In this document: positions 38,269-47,659 of the stretch, piece by piece
Numbering within the stretch: the first letter of the stretch is position 1
Layout: every line of letters starts with the position of its first letter
Position numbers and translations under genes: made by a program
The notes under the pieces: generated by a model
What the model was told of the DNA's origin: nothing
What the model saw: only the letters and a program-made list of their open reading frames with translations
Database searches by the model: none
Origin: Rhipicephalus microplus
Taxonomy: Eukaryota > Arthropoda > Arachnida > Ixodida > Ixodidae
DNA: 64,000 nt
Assembly (NCBI RefSeq): GCF_043290135.1
Contig: NC_134707.1
Location: 79,812,987 to 79,876,986, forward strand
Direction of reading: 5' to 3'

Positions 38269-40909
38269 CAGTAAGCTGTGGAAGCCCCAACCAATGTTGC
38301 CGGCCCCAAGGTCATGTGTCGACAGGAGCATAGGCCCATACTACGGGTCTCTATTATAAATTATTCCAATGGCGCTGCCCGATAAACCCTTGCGATTTGC
38401 TACAATCAATGTTCGAGGGCTTGCGGCGAGCAGAAAACAACGACAGTTGTATAGACTGGTGATCGAACATGATTTAGACATCATTGCCATACAAGAAACC
38501 AAAATTGGAAGTGATGATGAGACCAAGAGTATGGCGCTACCTTTCATGTCAATGTAGTACGCGGGTGTGAGTCACGCCATAGGGCTATCCGCGGGGTGCG
38601 TTCTTTTTGTGTGCCAACACCCGGGCCTTGAAGTGAAGGGTGTGAGGTCAGACTAGGCTGGGTGCATGGTTTTGTGTGATTTTCGTTATGGTTCAGTTGA
38701 ATGGCGAGTGATATGCCTTTATGGTCCTAATTTACTCAAAGAACGAAGACATTTCTTCGAGAGTATCAGAAATTACTGCAACGTCGAAAGGAACCTCGTA
38801 CTGATGGGGGACTTCAATTGTGTACTGGCAGCGCGTGATAAATCAAGTGGTACAGCGTATAGAGACGCCAGCACGGCTGTGCTTCGCGAAATAATTGATG
38901 AATATGAGCTTGAGGACGTGGCAGAATGCTTAGATTACGACCGCATTGTGTGCTTCACGCATTTCCAAGCAGCCAGCCACGCCCGACTGGACAGAGTGTA
39001 CGTTCCGGCTGAATCGATAGCACTTGAGCTAGAATATCGTGTGCAGTCGGTAGCATTTAGTGGCCATTGTCTAGTCATGTTCGACGTTAATGACAAAGAG
39101 AAAAACCGAAATAAGTTTGCGTGGGAATTATGGAAACTTAATGCTAAAGTTTTGGAGGATGGTGTTTTCTGTGAGAAAGTGTTAGCCCTGCTCGAAGAAA
39201 TAAAGAACCAGACAAACACAACAATATCTGAGAAATGGGAAACATTTAAGCAAACAGCTAAATTGAAGGCACTTGAAGGAGCAAGCGCTATAGAGCACGA
39301 AAAGAATAAGTACGAGGAAAACCTGCAGCAAAGCTTGCAAATGCTAACATACAAAGAAAGCCTATCGCCTGGGACGTTCAAAGACGACAATAACACACTG
39401 AAGCAAAAACTTGAGCAGGCCGATATCGAATGCTATCGGGGGGCGTTGGTGCGAGCTAGAGTAGAAGCAACGATAACAGGCGAGGCGCCAACTAAAATAG
39501 CCCTCGCAAAGGAAAGAAAGTGGGCCCGCCGGAACGAGATTTACGAAGTTGAACAATACGGTGTTATCTTAAATGAACAGAGTGGGATCGAACACGTGTT
39601 CACAACGTTCTTCAGAAAGCTGTTCGCGCGTTGCCCGGTGGACGCGGAGGGTTTCGAGACGGCATTCATGCCTTTAATGCCAAAGATTGACGATAGCTGA
39701 AAGGAAATGTTAGAGCGCCGTGTTATGGCCGATGAGATTGCAGGGGCGATAGACGATTTGAAACGTGGGAAATCTCCCGGGCTTGATGGGCTAGGAGCCG
39801 ATTTTCACAAGGCGTTCAAGTACGAAGTAGCCCCTATACTGGCTGCAGTTTTAGACGATGCATATGAGCGCAAACGACTACCACCTTCATTCCTGTCCAC
39901 ACACACAGTTCTTATCCCGAAAACAGATGATCGCGACACATTAAAGCGGGTAACAGCATATCGCCCTATCAGCTTAGCGAACGTCGACTATAAGATATTC
40001 ATGAAAGTGTTGACTAAAAGACTGCAAACAGTAGTGCAAGATATAGTTGGACCACACCAGACGTGCGGTATCAAGAAACGGACCATTTTCACAAACATTC
40101 ATATGGCGAGAAGCATACTCGAGTGTTGTGAAGTATTGTGCAAGAAGGTCGCAATTCTCCAGTTGGATCTGGATAAGGTGTTCGACCGGGTGCCGCACGC
40201 CATACTATTTGCCATTCTGAAGTACGTGAACGTAGGATCTGTTATTCTGGAAGGTGTCGCAATGGCGTACAGGGGTTGCACGACAAGGCTGATAATAAAT
40301 AAGTCAGTAGGAGAGCTTATCGAAGTGCAGCGGTCGGTGCGCCAGGGATGCCCACTATCGCCGTTACTTTTCGCTTTATATATCAAGCTCTTGTGCCTCA
40401 GCGTAATACGGGCTAACTGTATCAATGGCTTTAAAATGCAGCAAGTGGAGGTAAAACTACTCGCTTATGCGGACGACATCGCGGTGTTTTGTGGGGACCA
40501 CGCCAGTATCATGAAAACTGTGAAAATCATGAAGCGTTATTGTGTTACTAGTGCCAGTGCAGTTAACTGGGCCAAGAGCCTCGGAATCTGGCATGGAGCT
40601 TGGAGAATGACGCCCAGTACCTTTGTTAACATGCAATGAGTTTCCACTACAACGAAATACTTAGGCGCCCCTTTACAGTTTTACCATGACAGAGAATCAT
40701 ACTGGCAGAACCAAGTTGCGCAAATGCGCGCAAGGATTGAGAGAACAAAAGGCTCGAAATGGTCTATGTTTGCACGTACCATGGTGTGTAATGAGTTTTA
40801 GATGCGGAGCATCTTATACTCGCGCCTTGTAGTGCGCCGTCCGCACCGCTTCTCAAACATTCGACAGCTGACGCGCGCGCATGCGCCGTCGCGCCGTCGC
40901 CCACTCTTC

Positions 40910-41010
40910 CACCATCTGTGCATCCCTTCCTCCTCTACACACCGCGCGCGCTTCACTCCTCCACCATCTGTGCACCCTTCCTCCTCTACACACCGCGTTC
41001 GACATCTACA
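40910..41010. repeat. 52-bp minisatellite, about two copies
   Basis: ACCATCTGTGCAT begins at 40911 and again at 40963. Each copy continues into CTTCCTCCTCTACACACCGCG. Confidence 0.75.
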
Positions 41011-41095
41011 ATTCTCCTGATTCTCCAGTGGACGCGCATGTGGCGTCGCGCTTCGAGAACATTCAACAGCTGACAGTGCATGCGCCGCCGTGCTG

Positions 41096-41131
41096 TATAT
41101 ATACTCAAGGTCGGCGCTCGCTCGCTCAGTT
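41096..41131 (+). promoter_or_regulatory. Candidate Pol II core promoter (TATA + Inr)
   Basis: TATATATA at 41096-41103 is followed by the arthropod-type initiator TCAGTT at 41126-41131. Taking A 41128 as +1, the TATA box begins at -32, the normal spacing. A GC-rich upstream repeat and an ATG at 41184 fit a promoter carried by the inserted element. No start site was measured. Confidence 0.45.
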
Positions 41132-41269
41132 GCCGCTCGTCGGTTGGTTTGTACGGCGCGTCGACGTCCAAGGTCGCGGTGAAATGAATTCCAACGAATC
41201 CACAAACACAATGATCGACGTCCCTTCGACCAGCGCCGCCCTTTCGCATACGTGTGTACGTGTTCACTC

Positions 41270-41420
41270 ATTTAACACCCCCTCCTACAACCACGTTTAC
41301 CAATTTAGCCATCGACCCAAGTAAGTCGCAATTTAACACCCCATTTCACAACCACGTTAACAAATTTAGCCATCGACCCAAGTAAGTCGCACTTTAACAC
41401 CCCGTTAACCAATTATATGG
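41270..41420. repeat. 61-bp tandem repeat, two copies plus a partial
   Basis: TTTAACACCCC starts at about 41270, 41332 and 41393. The first two copies run on to TTTAGCCATCGACCCAAG followed by TAAGTCGC. The AAGTAAGT in each copy resembles a splice donor, but I see no gene that would use it. Confidence 0.7.
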
Positions 41421-42128
41421 TCCGCATCCTCCTCAGTGTTCCCCCGAGGGAAGCTGCGGGCAATTTTTTCATTACCAAACTGTGGTACGTGTTGAGTGTT
41501 TTGCACTGCCCACGCATTAACATACAAAAGCTCCACAGAATTCTGGCTGTTTTTGTTTGGGTATCGGTTTGGGAGAGGATGAGCCGCATAAACTTGTTCC
41601 GACGTGTACGTGATGGAGGTCTTGGCCTGTCGCACTTACTCCTGAGGCAAATAGTGAACAAGTTCTGCTTCCTCAGGAATGCGAAGGACCCTTTTTTGCG
41701 CACGGTATTACAGCCCAGACTTAGCAAACTTGTGCCGAATTTTGTGGTATCCACCGAATGTATTGAAGGTGGTGTTTTCGGTTTTTTGAAGGAGGTTGTG
41801 ACGGCTTATAAGTTCCTGCGTGCTCGATTCTCATATGAATATATGGCGGGAGTGAAACCAAGGAAACTATACAAATATCTTGTGATTATACTACTCCCCG
41901 TGCCTTTGTATCGCACAATATATAGTACCAAGACTGGAAGTGATGTCCTGTAGCGGGTTAAACATATGTATGTAGCTCGAGGAGCCAAGTCCTTTTTCTT
42001 CAGATTGCACACCGGGACACTAGAGGTAAAAACATGGCTACAGGAAAAAGGAATGTATGTACCATGAGGTGTGCACTGTTTCTTATGTAGAAAGCCCGAA
42101 ACCATTGAGCACGTCTTCTTAGAATGCT

Positions 42129-42345
42129 TGATTGATTGATTGATTGATTGATTGATATGTGGGGTTTAACGTCCCAAAACCACCATATCATTATGAGAGA
42201 CGCCGTAGTGGAGGGCTCCGGAAATTTAGACCACCTGGGGTTCTTTAACGTGCACCCAAATCTGAGCACACGGGCCTACAACATTTCCGCCTCCATCGGA
42301 AATGCAGCCGCCGCAGCCGGAATTTGAACCCGCGACCTGCGGGTC
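42129..42345 (-). mobile_element. Tick-type SINE with (GATT)n end and 12-bp target duplication
   Basis: 217 bp inserted in the 3' part of LINE ORF2. Exact 12-bp target duplications TCTTAGAATGCT flank it at 42117-42128 and 42346-42357. The left side is a run of GATT repeats, the SINE tail read on the opposite strand. The body contains GGGGTTTAACGTCCC, GCCGTAGTGGAGGGCTCCGG and CCTGGGGTTCTTTAACGTGC, a block I know as very common in hard-tick genomes. It stops at CCCGCGACCTGCGGG, within the tRNA-like head, so the copy is 5'-truncated. Confidence 0.85.
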
Positions 42346-42597
42346 TCTTAGAATGCTGGGAAGGCGTGTTCTTGTAGGATGTATTGCAAAGAACGCTAAA
42401 GAAAGACCTCCCGTTAGACCCACAAGGAATTCGTTTTCTAACTGTGGACAACGAAGAAGGTGTCCCACTTGACGCTGTTATGGTACTGGGTTTGCACTGC
42501 ACATGGAAGGCCTGCATGGCCGCACGACATGTAGATATAGATACAAGATCCGCACACGAGTACTTTCGCGAATCAGTGGGCAAGCACATAAATCTAT

Positions 42598-42805
42598 AGA
42601 CCTGATACCTGAATGGGTATCGAGGATCGAGCAACTCATAAACATGAGACGATTTTAGCCATCAAACGCCAGCCAAAGTTTGGTTGCTCCTTTTACCCAT
42701 GCCCATTTATGTATCTATGTCTTATGTGCCTTGCATATTTACTTTTGATCTCTGACTGTATTTGTGTTTCTATGTGTAGGTCTAAGCAGGCAATAAAGAA
42801 AAAAA
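42598..42805 (+). other. LINE 3' UTR with polyadenylation signal
   Basis: Non-coding stretch after the ORF2 stop at 42597. AATAAA at 42792-42797 is followed within a few bases by an A7 run that abuts satellite DNA, as expected for a LINE 3' end. Confidence 0.7.
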
Positions 42806-45800
42806 GCGACCGTATTCTCCAGTGGCGCAATTGGTTAGCGCACCGTACTTATATGACAGTTCTCGTGAGCTATGCCGGGGTTCTAACTTCGAGCCTCACC
42901 TGGGGAATGAAATTTTTTATTAGTTTTCATATTTAGTCATGAGGTTGCGTACTCATGCTGGCGACTTCCTGGCTCGAAAACATTTGTTTACTGGAGGTAT
43001 GTGCAGGAAATATTCAATATTGCACCACTCCTACATGCAACCTTATTCCCCAGTGGTGCAATTGCTTAGTCCACGGTACTTATACGACAGTTCTCGTGAG
43101 CTATGCCGGGGTTGTGAGTTTGAGCCCCACTAGGGGAATGAAATTTTAATTAGTTTTCATCGTTATTCATGAGGTTGTATACTCAATGCTGGCGACTTCC
43201 TGTCGCGAAAACATTTGTTTACCGGAGGTATGTGCAGGGTACATTCTTTAAGGCACCGCTTCTACGAGCGACCGTGTTCCCCAGTAGCGCAATTGCTTTG
43301 CGCACGGTACTTATACGATAGTTCTCGTGAGCTATGGCATGGTTCTGTGTTCAAGCCTCCCGGGGAATAAAAGTTTTATTAGTTTTCATACTTAGTCCTG
43401 AGGTTAATTGTATACTAAATGCTGGCGACTGCCTGGCTCGAAAACATTTGTTTACTGGAGTTGTGTGTAGACAACAGTACTAAAGGAAACACTCCTACAT
43501 GCAACCGTATTCCCTAGTAGCGCAATTGATTAGCGCACGGGACTTATACGACAATTATCGTGAGCTATGCCGGGGTTGTGAGATCAAGCCTCAACTGGGG
43601 AATGAAATTTTTATTAGTTTTCATCATTAGTCATGAGGTTGTATACTCAATGCTGATGACTTCCTGTCCCGAAAACATTTGTTTACTGGAGAAATGTGCA
43701 GGGAATATTCTTTAAGGCACCGCTCCTACTTGCGACCGTGTTCTCCAGTGGTGCAATTGCTTAGCGCACGGTACTTATACGACATTTCTCGTGAGCTATG
43801 CCGGGGCTGTGAGTTCGAGCCTCACCTTGGGAATGAAATTTTTATTAGTTTTCATAATTAGTCATGAGGTTGTGTACTCATGCTGACGACTTCCTGGCTC
43901 GAAAACATTTCTTTACTGGAGGTATGTGGAGGGAACATTCTTTAAGGCACCGCTACTACGTGCGACCGTGTTCCCCCGTGGCGCAACTGGTTAGCGCATG
44001 GTACTTATACGGCAGTTTTCGTGAGCTATGCGGGGTTGTGAGTTCGAGCCTCACCTAAGGAATGAAATTTTTATTAGTTTTCATAATTAGTCATGTGGTT
44101 AATTGTACACTCAAAGCTGGCGACTTCCTGGTTCGAAAACATTTGTTTACTGAAGGTATGTGCAGGCAACATTCTTTAAGGCACCGCTCCTAAGTGCGAC
44201 CGTTTTCTCCAGTGGCGCAATTGGTTAGCGCACGATGCTTATACGTCAGTTATCGTGAACTATGCCTGGGTTGTGAGTTCGAGCCTCACCTTGGTAATGA
44301 ATTTTGTATTAGTTTTCATATTTAGTCATGAGGTTAATTGTATACTCAATGCTGGCGACTGCCTGGCTCAAAAACACTTGTTTACTGGAGTTGTGTGTAG
44401 ACAACAGTACTAATTGAAACACTCCAACGTGCAACCGTATTCGCCAGTGGCGCAATTGGTTAGCGCACCGTACATGTACCACAGTTATCGGGAGCTATGC
44501 CTGGGTTGTGAGTTCGAGCCTCACCTGGGGAATGAAATTTTTATTAGCTCTCATATTTATTCATGAGGTTGTGTACTCATACTTGCGACTTCCTGGCTCG
44601 AAAACATTTGTTTACTGAAGGTATGTGCAGGGAACATTCTTTAAGGCACCGCTCCTACGTGCGACCGTGTTCCCCAGTGGCGCGATTGGTTAGCGCACGG
44701 TACTTATACGACAGTTTTCGTGAGCTATGCCGGGGTGGTGAGTTCGAGCCTCACCTGGGGAGCGAAATTTTTATTAGTTTTCATAATTAGTCATGAGGTT
44801 AACTGTATACTCAAAGCTAACGACTTCCTGGTTCGAAAACATTTGTTTACTGTAGGTACGTGCAGAAAACATTCTTTAACGCCCTGCTCCTTTGTGCAAC
44901 CGTATTCCCCAGTGGCGCGATTGGTTAGCGCACGGGATTATACGACAGTTATCGTGAGCTATGCCGGGGTTGTCAGATCGAGCCCGAGCCTCACGTGGGG
45001 AATCAAATTTTTATTAGTTTTCATCATGTGTCATGAGGTTGTATACTCAATGCTGGCGACTTCCTTTCCCGAAAACATTTGTTTACTGGAGGTATGTGCA
45101 GGGAACATTGTTTTAGGCAACGCTCCTACTTGCGACCATGTTACCCAGTGGCGCAATTGCTTAGCGCGCGGTACTTATACGATATTTCTCGTGAGCTATG
45201 GCGTGCTTGTGAGTTCGAGCCTCCCTGGGGAATAAAGTTTTTACTAGTTTTCATATTTTGTCATGAGGTAAGTGTATACTCAATGCTCGCGGCTGCCTGG
45301 CTCGAAAACACTTGTTTACTGGAGTTGTGTGTAGACTACACAACTAAAGGAAACCTTCCTACGTGCAACTGTATTCCCCAGTGGCGCAATTGGTTAGCGC
45401 ACTGTACTTATACGACAGTTATCGTGAACTATCACAGGGTTGTGAGTTCGAGCCTCACCTGGGGAATGAAACTTTTATTAGTTTTCATATTTACACATGA
45501 GGTTGTGTACTCATACTGGCGAATTCTTGGCTCGAAAACATTTGTTTAGTGGAGATGTGTGCAGGGAACTTCTTTAAGGCACCGCTCCTACGAGTGACTG
45601 TGTTCCCCAGTGGCGCAATTGGTTAGCGCACGGTACTTATACGAGAGTTTTCGTGAGCTATGCCGGGGTTGTGAGTTCGAGCCTCACCTGGGGAATGAAA
45701 ACTTTATTAGTTTTCATAATTATACTTGGGGTTGTATACTCAATGCTGGCGACTTCTTGTCTTGAAAACTATTGTTTTCTGGAGGTATGTGCAGAAAACA

Positions 45801-47484
45801 CTTTATAAGGCACCGCTCCTAAGTGCGACCGTGTACCCCGGTGGCGCAATGGGTCAGCGTACGATACTTATACGACAGTTCTCGTGAGCTGTGCCAGGGT
45901 TGTGTGTTCGAGCCTCACCTGGGGAATGAAATTTTTATTAGTATTCATTTTTAGTCATGAGGTTAATTTTATAGTTAATGCTGGCGACTGCCTAGCTCGA
46001 TAACATTTGTTTGCTTGAGTTGTGTGTAGACAACAGTACTAAAGGAAACACTCTTACGTGCAAAACTATTCCCATGTGGCGCAATTGGTTAGCGCACCGT
46101 ATTTTATCGACAGTTATCGTGAGCTATGCCGGGGTTGTGAGTTCAAGCCTCACCTGGGGAATGAAATTTTTATTAGTTTTCATAAGTAGTCATGAGGTTA
46201 ATTGTAAACTCAAAGCTGACGACTTCCTGGTTCGAAATCATTTGTTTACTGGAGGTGTGTGCAGGAAACATTCTATAAGGCACCGCTCCTACGTGCGACC
46301 GTGTTCCCCATTGGCGCAATTGGTTAGCGCACGGCACTTATACGACAGTTCTCGAGAGCTATGCTGGGGTTGTGAGTTCCAGCCCCAACTGGGAATGAAT
46401 TTTTTTAAGTTTTCATCATTAGTCATCACGTTAATTGCATACTCAAAGCTGGCGACTTCCTGGTTCGAAAACATTTGTTTACTGGAGGTATGTGCAGAAA
46501 ACATTCTTTAACGCCCTGCTCCTTTGTGCAACCGTATTCCCCAGTGGCGCAATTGGTTAGCGCATGGGATTATACGACAGTTATCGTGAGCTATGCCGGG
46601 GTTGTGAGTTCGAGCCTAACCTGGGGAATGAAATTTGTATTAGTTTTCATATTTAGTCATGAGGTTAATTTTAAAGTCAATGCTGGCGACTGCCTAGCTC
46701 GATAACATTTGTTTGCTTGAGTTGTGTGTAGACAACAGTACTAAAGGAAACACTCCTATGTGCAAAACTATTCCCAAGTGGTGCAATTGGTTAGCGCACC
46801 GTATTTTATCGACATTTATCGTGAGCTATGCCTGGGTTGTGAGTTCGAGCCTCACCTGGGATTGAAATTTTTTTTAGTTTTTATATTTAGTCATGAGGTT
46901 GTGTACTCATACTGGGGACTTCCTGGCTCGAAAGCATTTGTTTACTGGAGGTATGTGCAGGGAACAGCCATTCGTGCACCGCTCCTACGTGCAACCATAT
47001 TCCCCAATGATGTAATTGGTTAGCGCACGTGACTTATACTACAGTTCTCGAGAGCTATGCTGGGGTTGTGAGTTCGAGCCCCAACTGGGAATGAAATTTT
47101 TTTTAGTTTTCATCATTAGTCATCACGTTAATTGCATACTCAAAGCTGGCGACTTGCTGATTCGAAAACATTTGTTTACTGGAGGTATGTGCAGAAAACA
47201 TTCTTTAACGCCCTGCTCCTTTGTGCAACCGTATTCTCCAGTGGCGCAATTGGTTAGCGCATGGGATTATACGACGGTTATGATGAGCTATACCAGGGTT
47301 CTCAGATCGAGCCTCACCTGGGGAATGAAATTTTTATTAGTTTTCATAAGTAGTCATGAGGTTAATTGTAAACTCAAAGCTGACGACTTCCTGGTTCGAA
47401 ATCATTTGTTTACTGTAGGTGTGTGCAGGAAACATTCTATAAGGCACCGCTCCTACGTGCGACCGTGTTTCCCAGTGGCGCAAT
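42806..47484 (+). repeat. Divergent tRNA-Ile satellite array, ~21 units
   Basis: About 21 units of 225-236 bp in the same direction as the main array. Two spacer types are mixed: B (TATGTGCAGGGAACATTC then TTTAAGGCACCGCTCC) and A (GTGTGTAGACAACAGTACTA). The A type recurs at about 43460, 44395, 45330, 46020 and 46725, that is every four and then every three units. The tRNA bodies are mostly damaged: GCACCGTAC or CGATGCT in the anticodon arm, CAGATCGAGC in the T arm, and CGCACGGGATTATACG lacking bases before the anticodon. The intron centre is usually TTTTCG or TTATCG instead of TTCTCG. The array is cut at 47484 inside box A by a DNA transposon. Confidence 0.9.
45604..45695 (+). tRNA. tRNA-Ile(UAU) copy with intron in the divergent flank
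   Basis: Both exons equal the consensus of the main array. The intron has two substitutions, reading GAGAGTTTTCG. The near T run is broken to ACTTTATT, leaving TTTT further down as the first terminator. An intact tRNA body here stands out because most flank copies are damaged. Confidence 0.52.
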
Positions 47485-47560
47485 AGGCAATATGCGAAAT
47501 TAACAGCGCCATCTAGCGAACGCAGCAGGTACCCTATCCGCCATTTTGATGCTGGCGAGG
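47485..47560 (+). repeat. Left terminal inverted repeat of the DNA transposon
   Basis: Starts AGGCAATATGCGAAATT. CCGCCATTTTGATG at 47538 and GGCGAG at 47553 recur, inverted, in the right end at the same distance. The middle is poorly conserved. Lies about 100 bp upstream of the transposase ATG. Confidence 0.75.
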
Positions 47561-47659
47561 CTCGACCACTACGCACGGGCGACCCGCATGCGAGCGTACC
47601 ACGGAACGTACGCGCTTCGACGCTTCGACTGTCGCAGTCAGATTCTTTTTGCTGGCGAT

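Larger units (their letters stand above)
40796..41464 (+). mobile_element. Nested insertion of the TTTTAGATGCGGAGC repeat family
   Basis: About 670 bp interrupts LINE ORF2 between VCNEF and FFITKLWYV. The left end is TTTTAGATGCGGAGCATC, with the self-complementary hairpin GATGC-GGA-GCATC. It contains a 52-bp direct repeat (CACCATCTGTGCAT..., 40910 and 40962), a ~198-bp partial duplication (around 40848 and 41046), a TATA/Inr core promoter, and a 61-bp repeat with two full units and one partial (41270-41405). Near the right end, GGTCCGCATC (41420-41429) is inverted relative to the left GATGCGGA. The right boundary is uncertain, between about 41405 and 41464. A related piece lies in opposite orientation at about 50860-51048. 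It codes for nothing I recognise. Confidence 0.6.
38369..42597 (+). pseudogene. LINE ORF2 (endonuclease-reverse transcriptase), broken
   Basis: The reading frame is constant from ATG 38369. Endonuclease motifs: TINVRGL, QETKI, GDFN, and SGH where the family normally has SDH, so a catalytic Asp seems lost. RT motifs: SPGLDGL, AYRPISLANVDYKI, LQLDLDKVFDRV, RQGCPLSPLLF and YADD (near 40465). The C-terminal part includes the cysteine-histidine motif CX2CX7HX4C starting CFLC (near 42070). In-frame stops are at 38555, 38654, 39698, 40637, 41951, 42063 and 42376. An insertion at 40796-41464 splits the part after the RT, and a SINE at 42129-42345 splits the coding sequence just after the cysteine-histidine motif. 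The order of domains fits L1/Tx1-like ORF2. The copy is dead. Confidence 0.85.
37027..42805 (+). mobile_element. Degenerate L1/Tx1-like non-LTR retrotransposon
   Basis: This is a full-length or nearly full-length LINE: ORF1 with two zinc knuckles, ORF2 with apurinic endonuclease and reverse transcriptase, a short 3' UTR, AATAAA at 42792 and an A-rich end. It replaces satellite sequence exactly between a truncated spacer and the first base of a tRNA unit. Candidate target duplications are GCAACCGTGTTCC (37014-37026) and GCGACCGTATTCTCC (42806-42820). They match only imperfectly and both resemble ordinary spacer, so the duplication is not proven. Two younger insertions sit inside it, at 40796-41464 and 42129-42345. 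L1/Tx1 placement rests on the zinc knuckles, ORF layout and RT motifs and is moderately certain. Confidence 0.85.

Noticed and set aside
38935..39396. Minus-strand ORFs opposite LINE ORF2 and opposite both transposon genes
   Set aside because: Shadow frames of clearly recognised plus- or minus-strand domains.
40798..41324. ORFs of 72-157 codons in the nested insertion
   Set aside because: Composed of minisatellite and GC-rich promoter-like repeats, open in several frames at once; no recognised domain.
37014..42820. A clean LINE target-site duplication
   Set aside because: The two 13-15 bp candidates differ at several positions and both equal ordinary spacer variants, so duplication cannot be told from neighbouring units.
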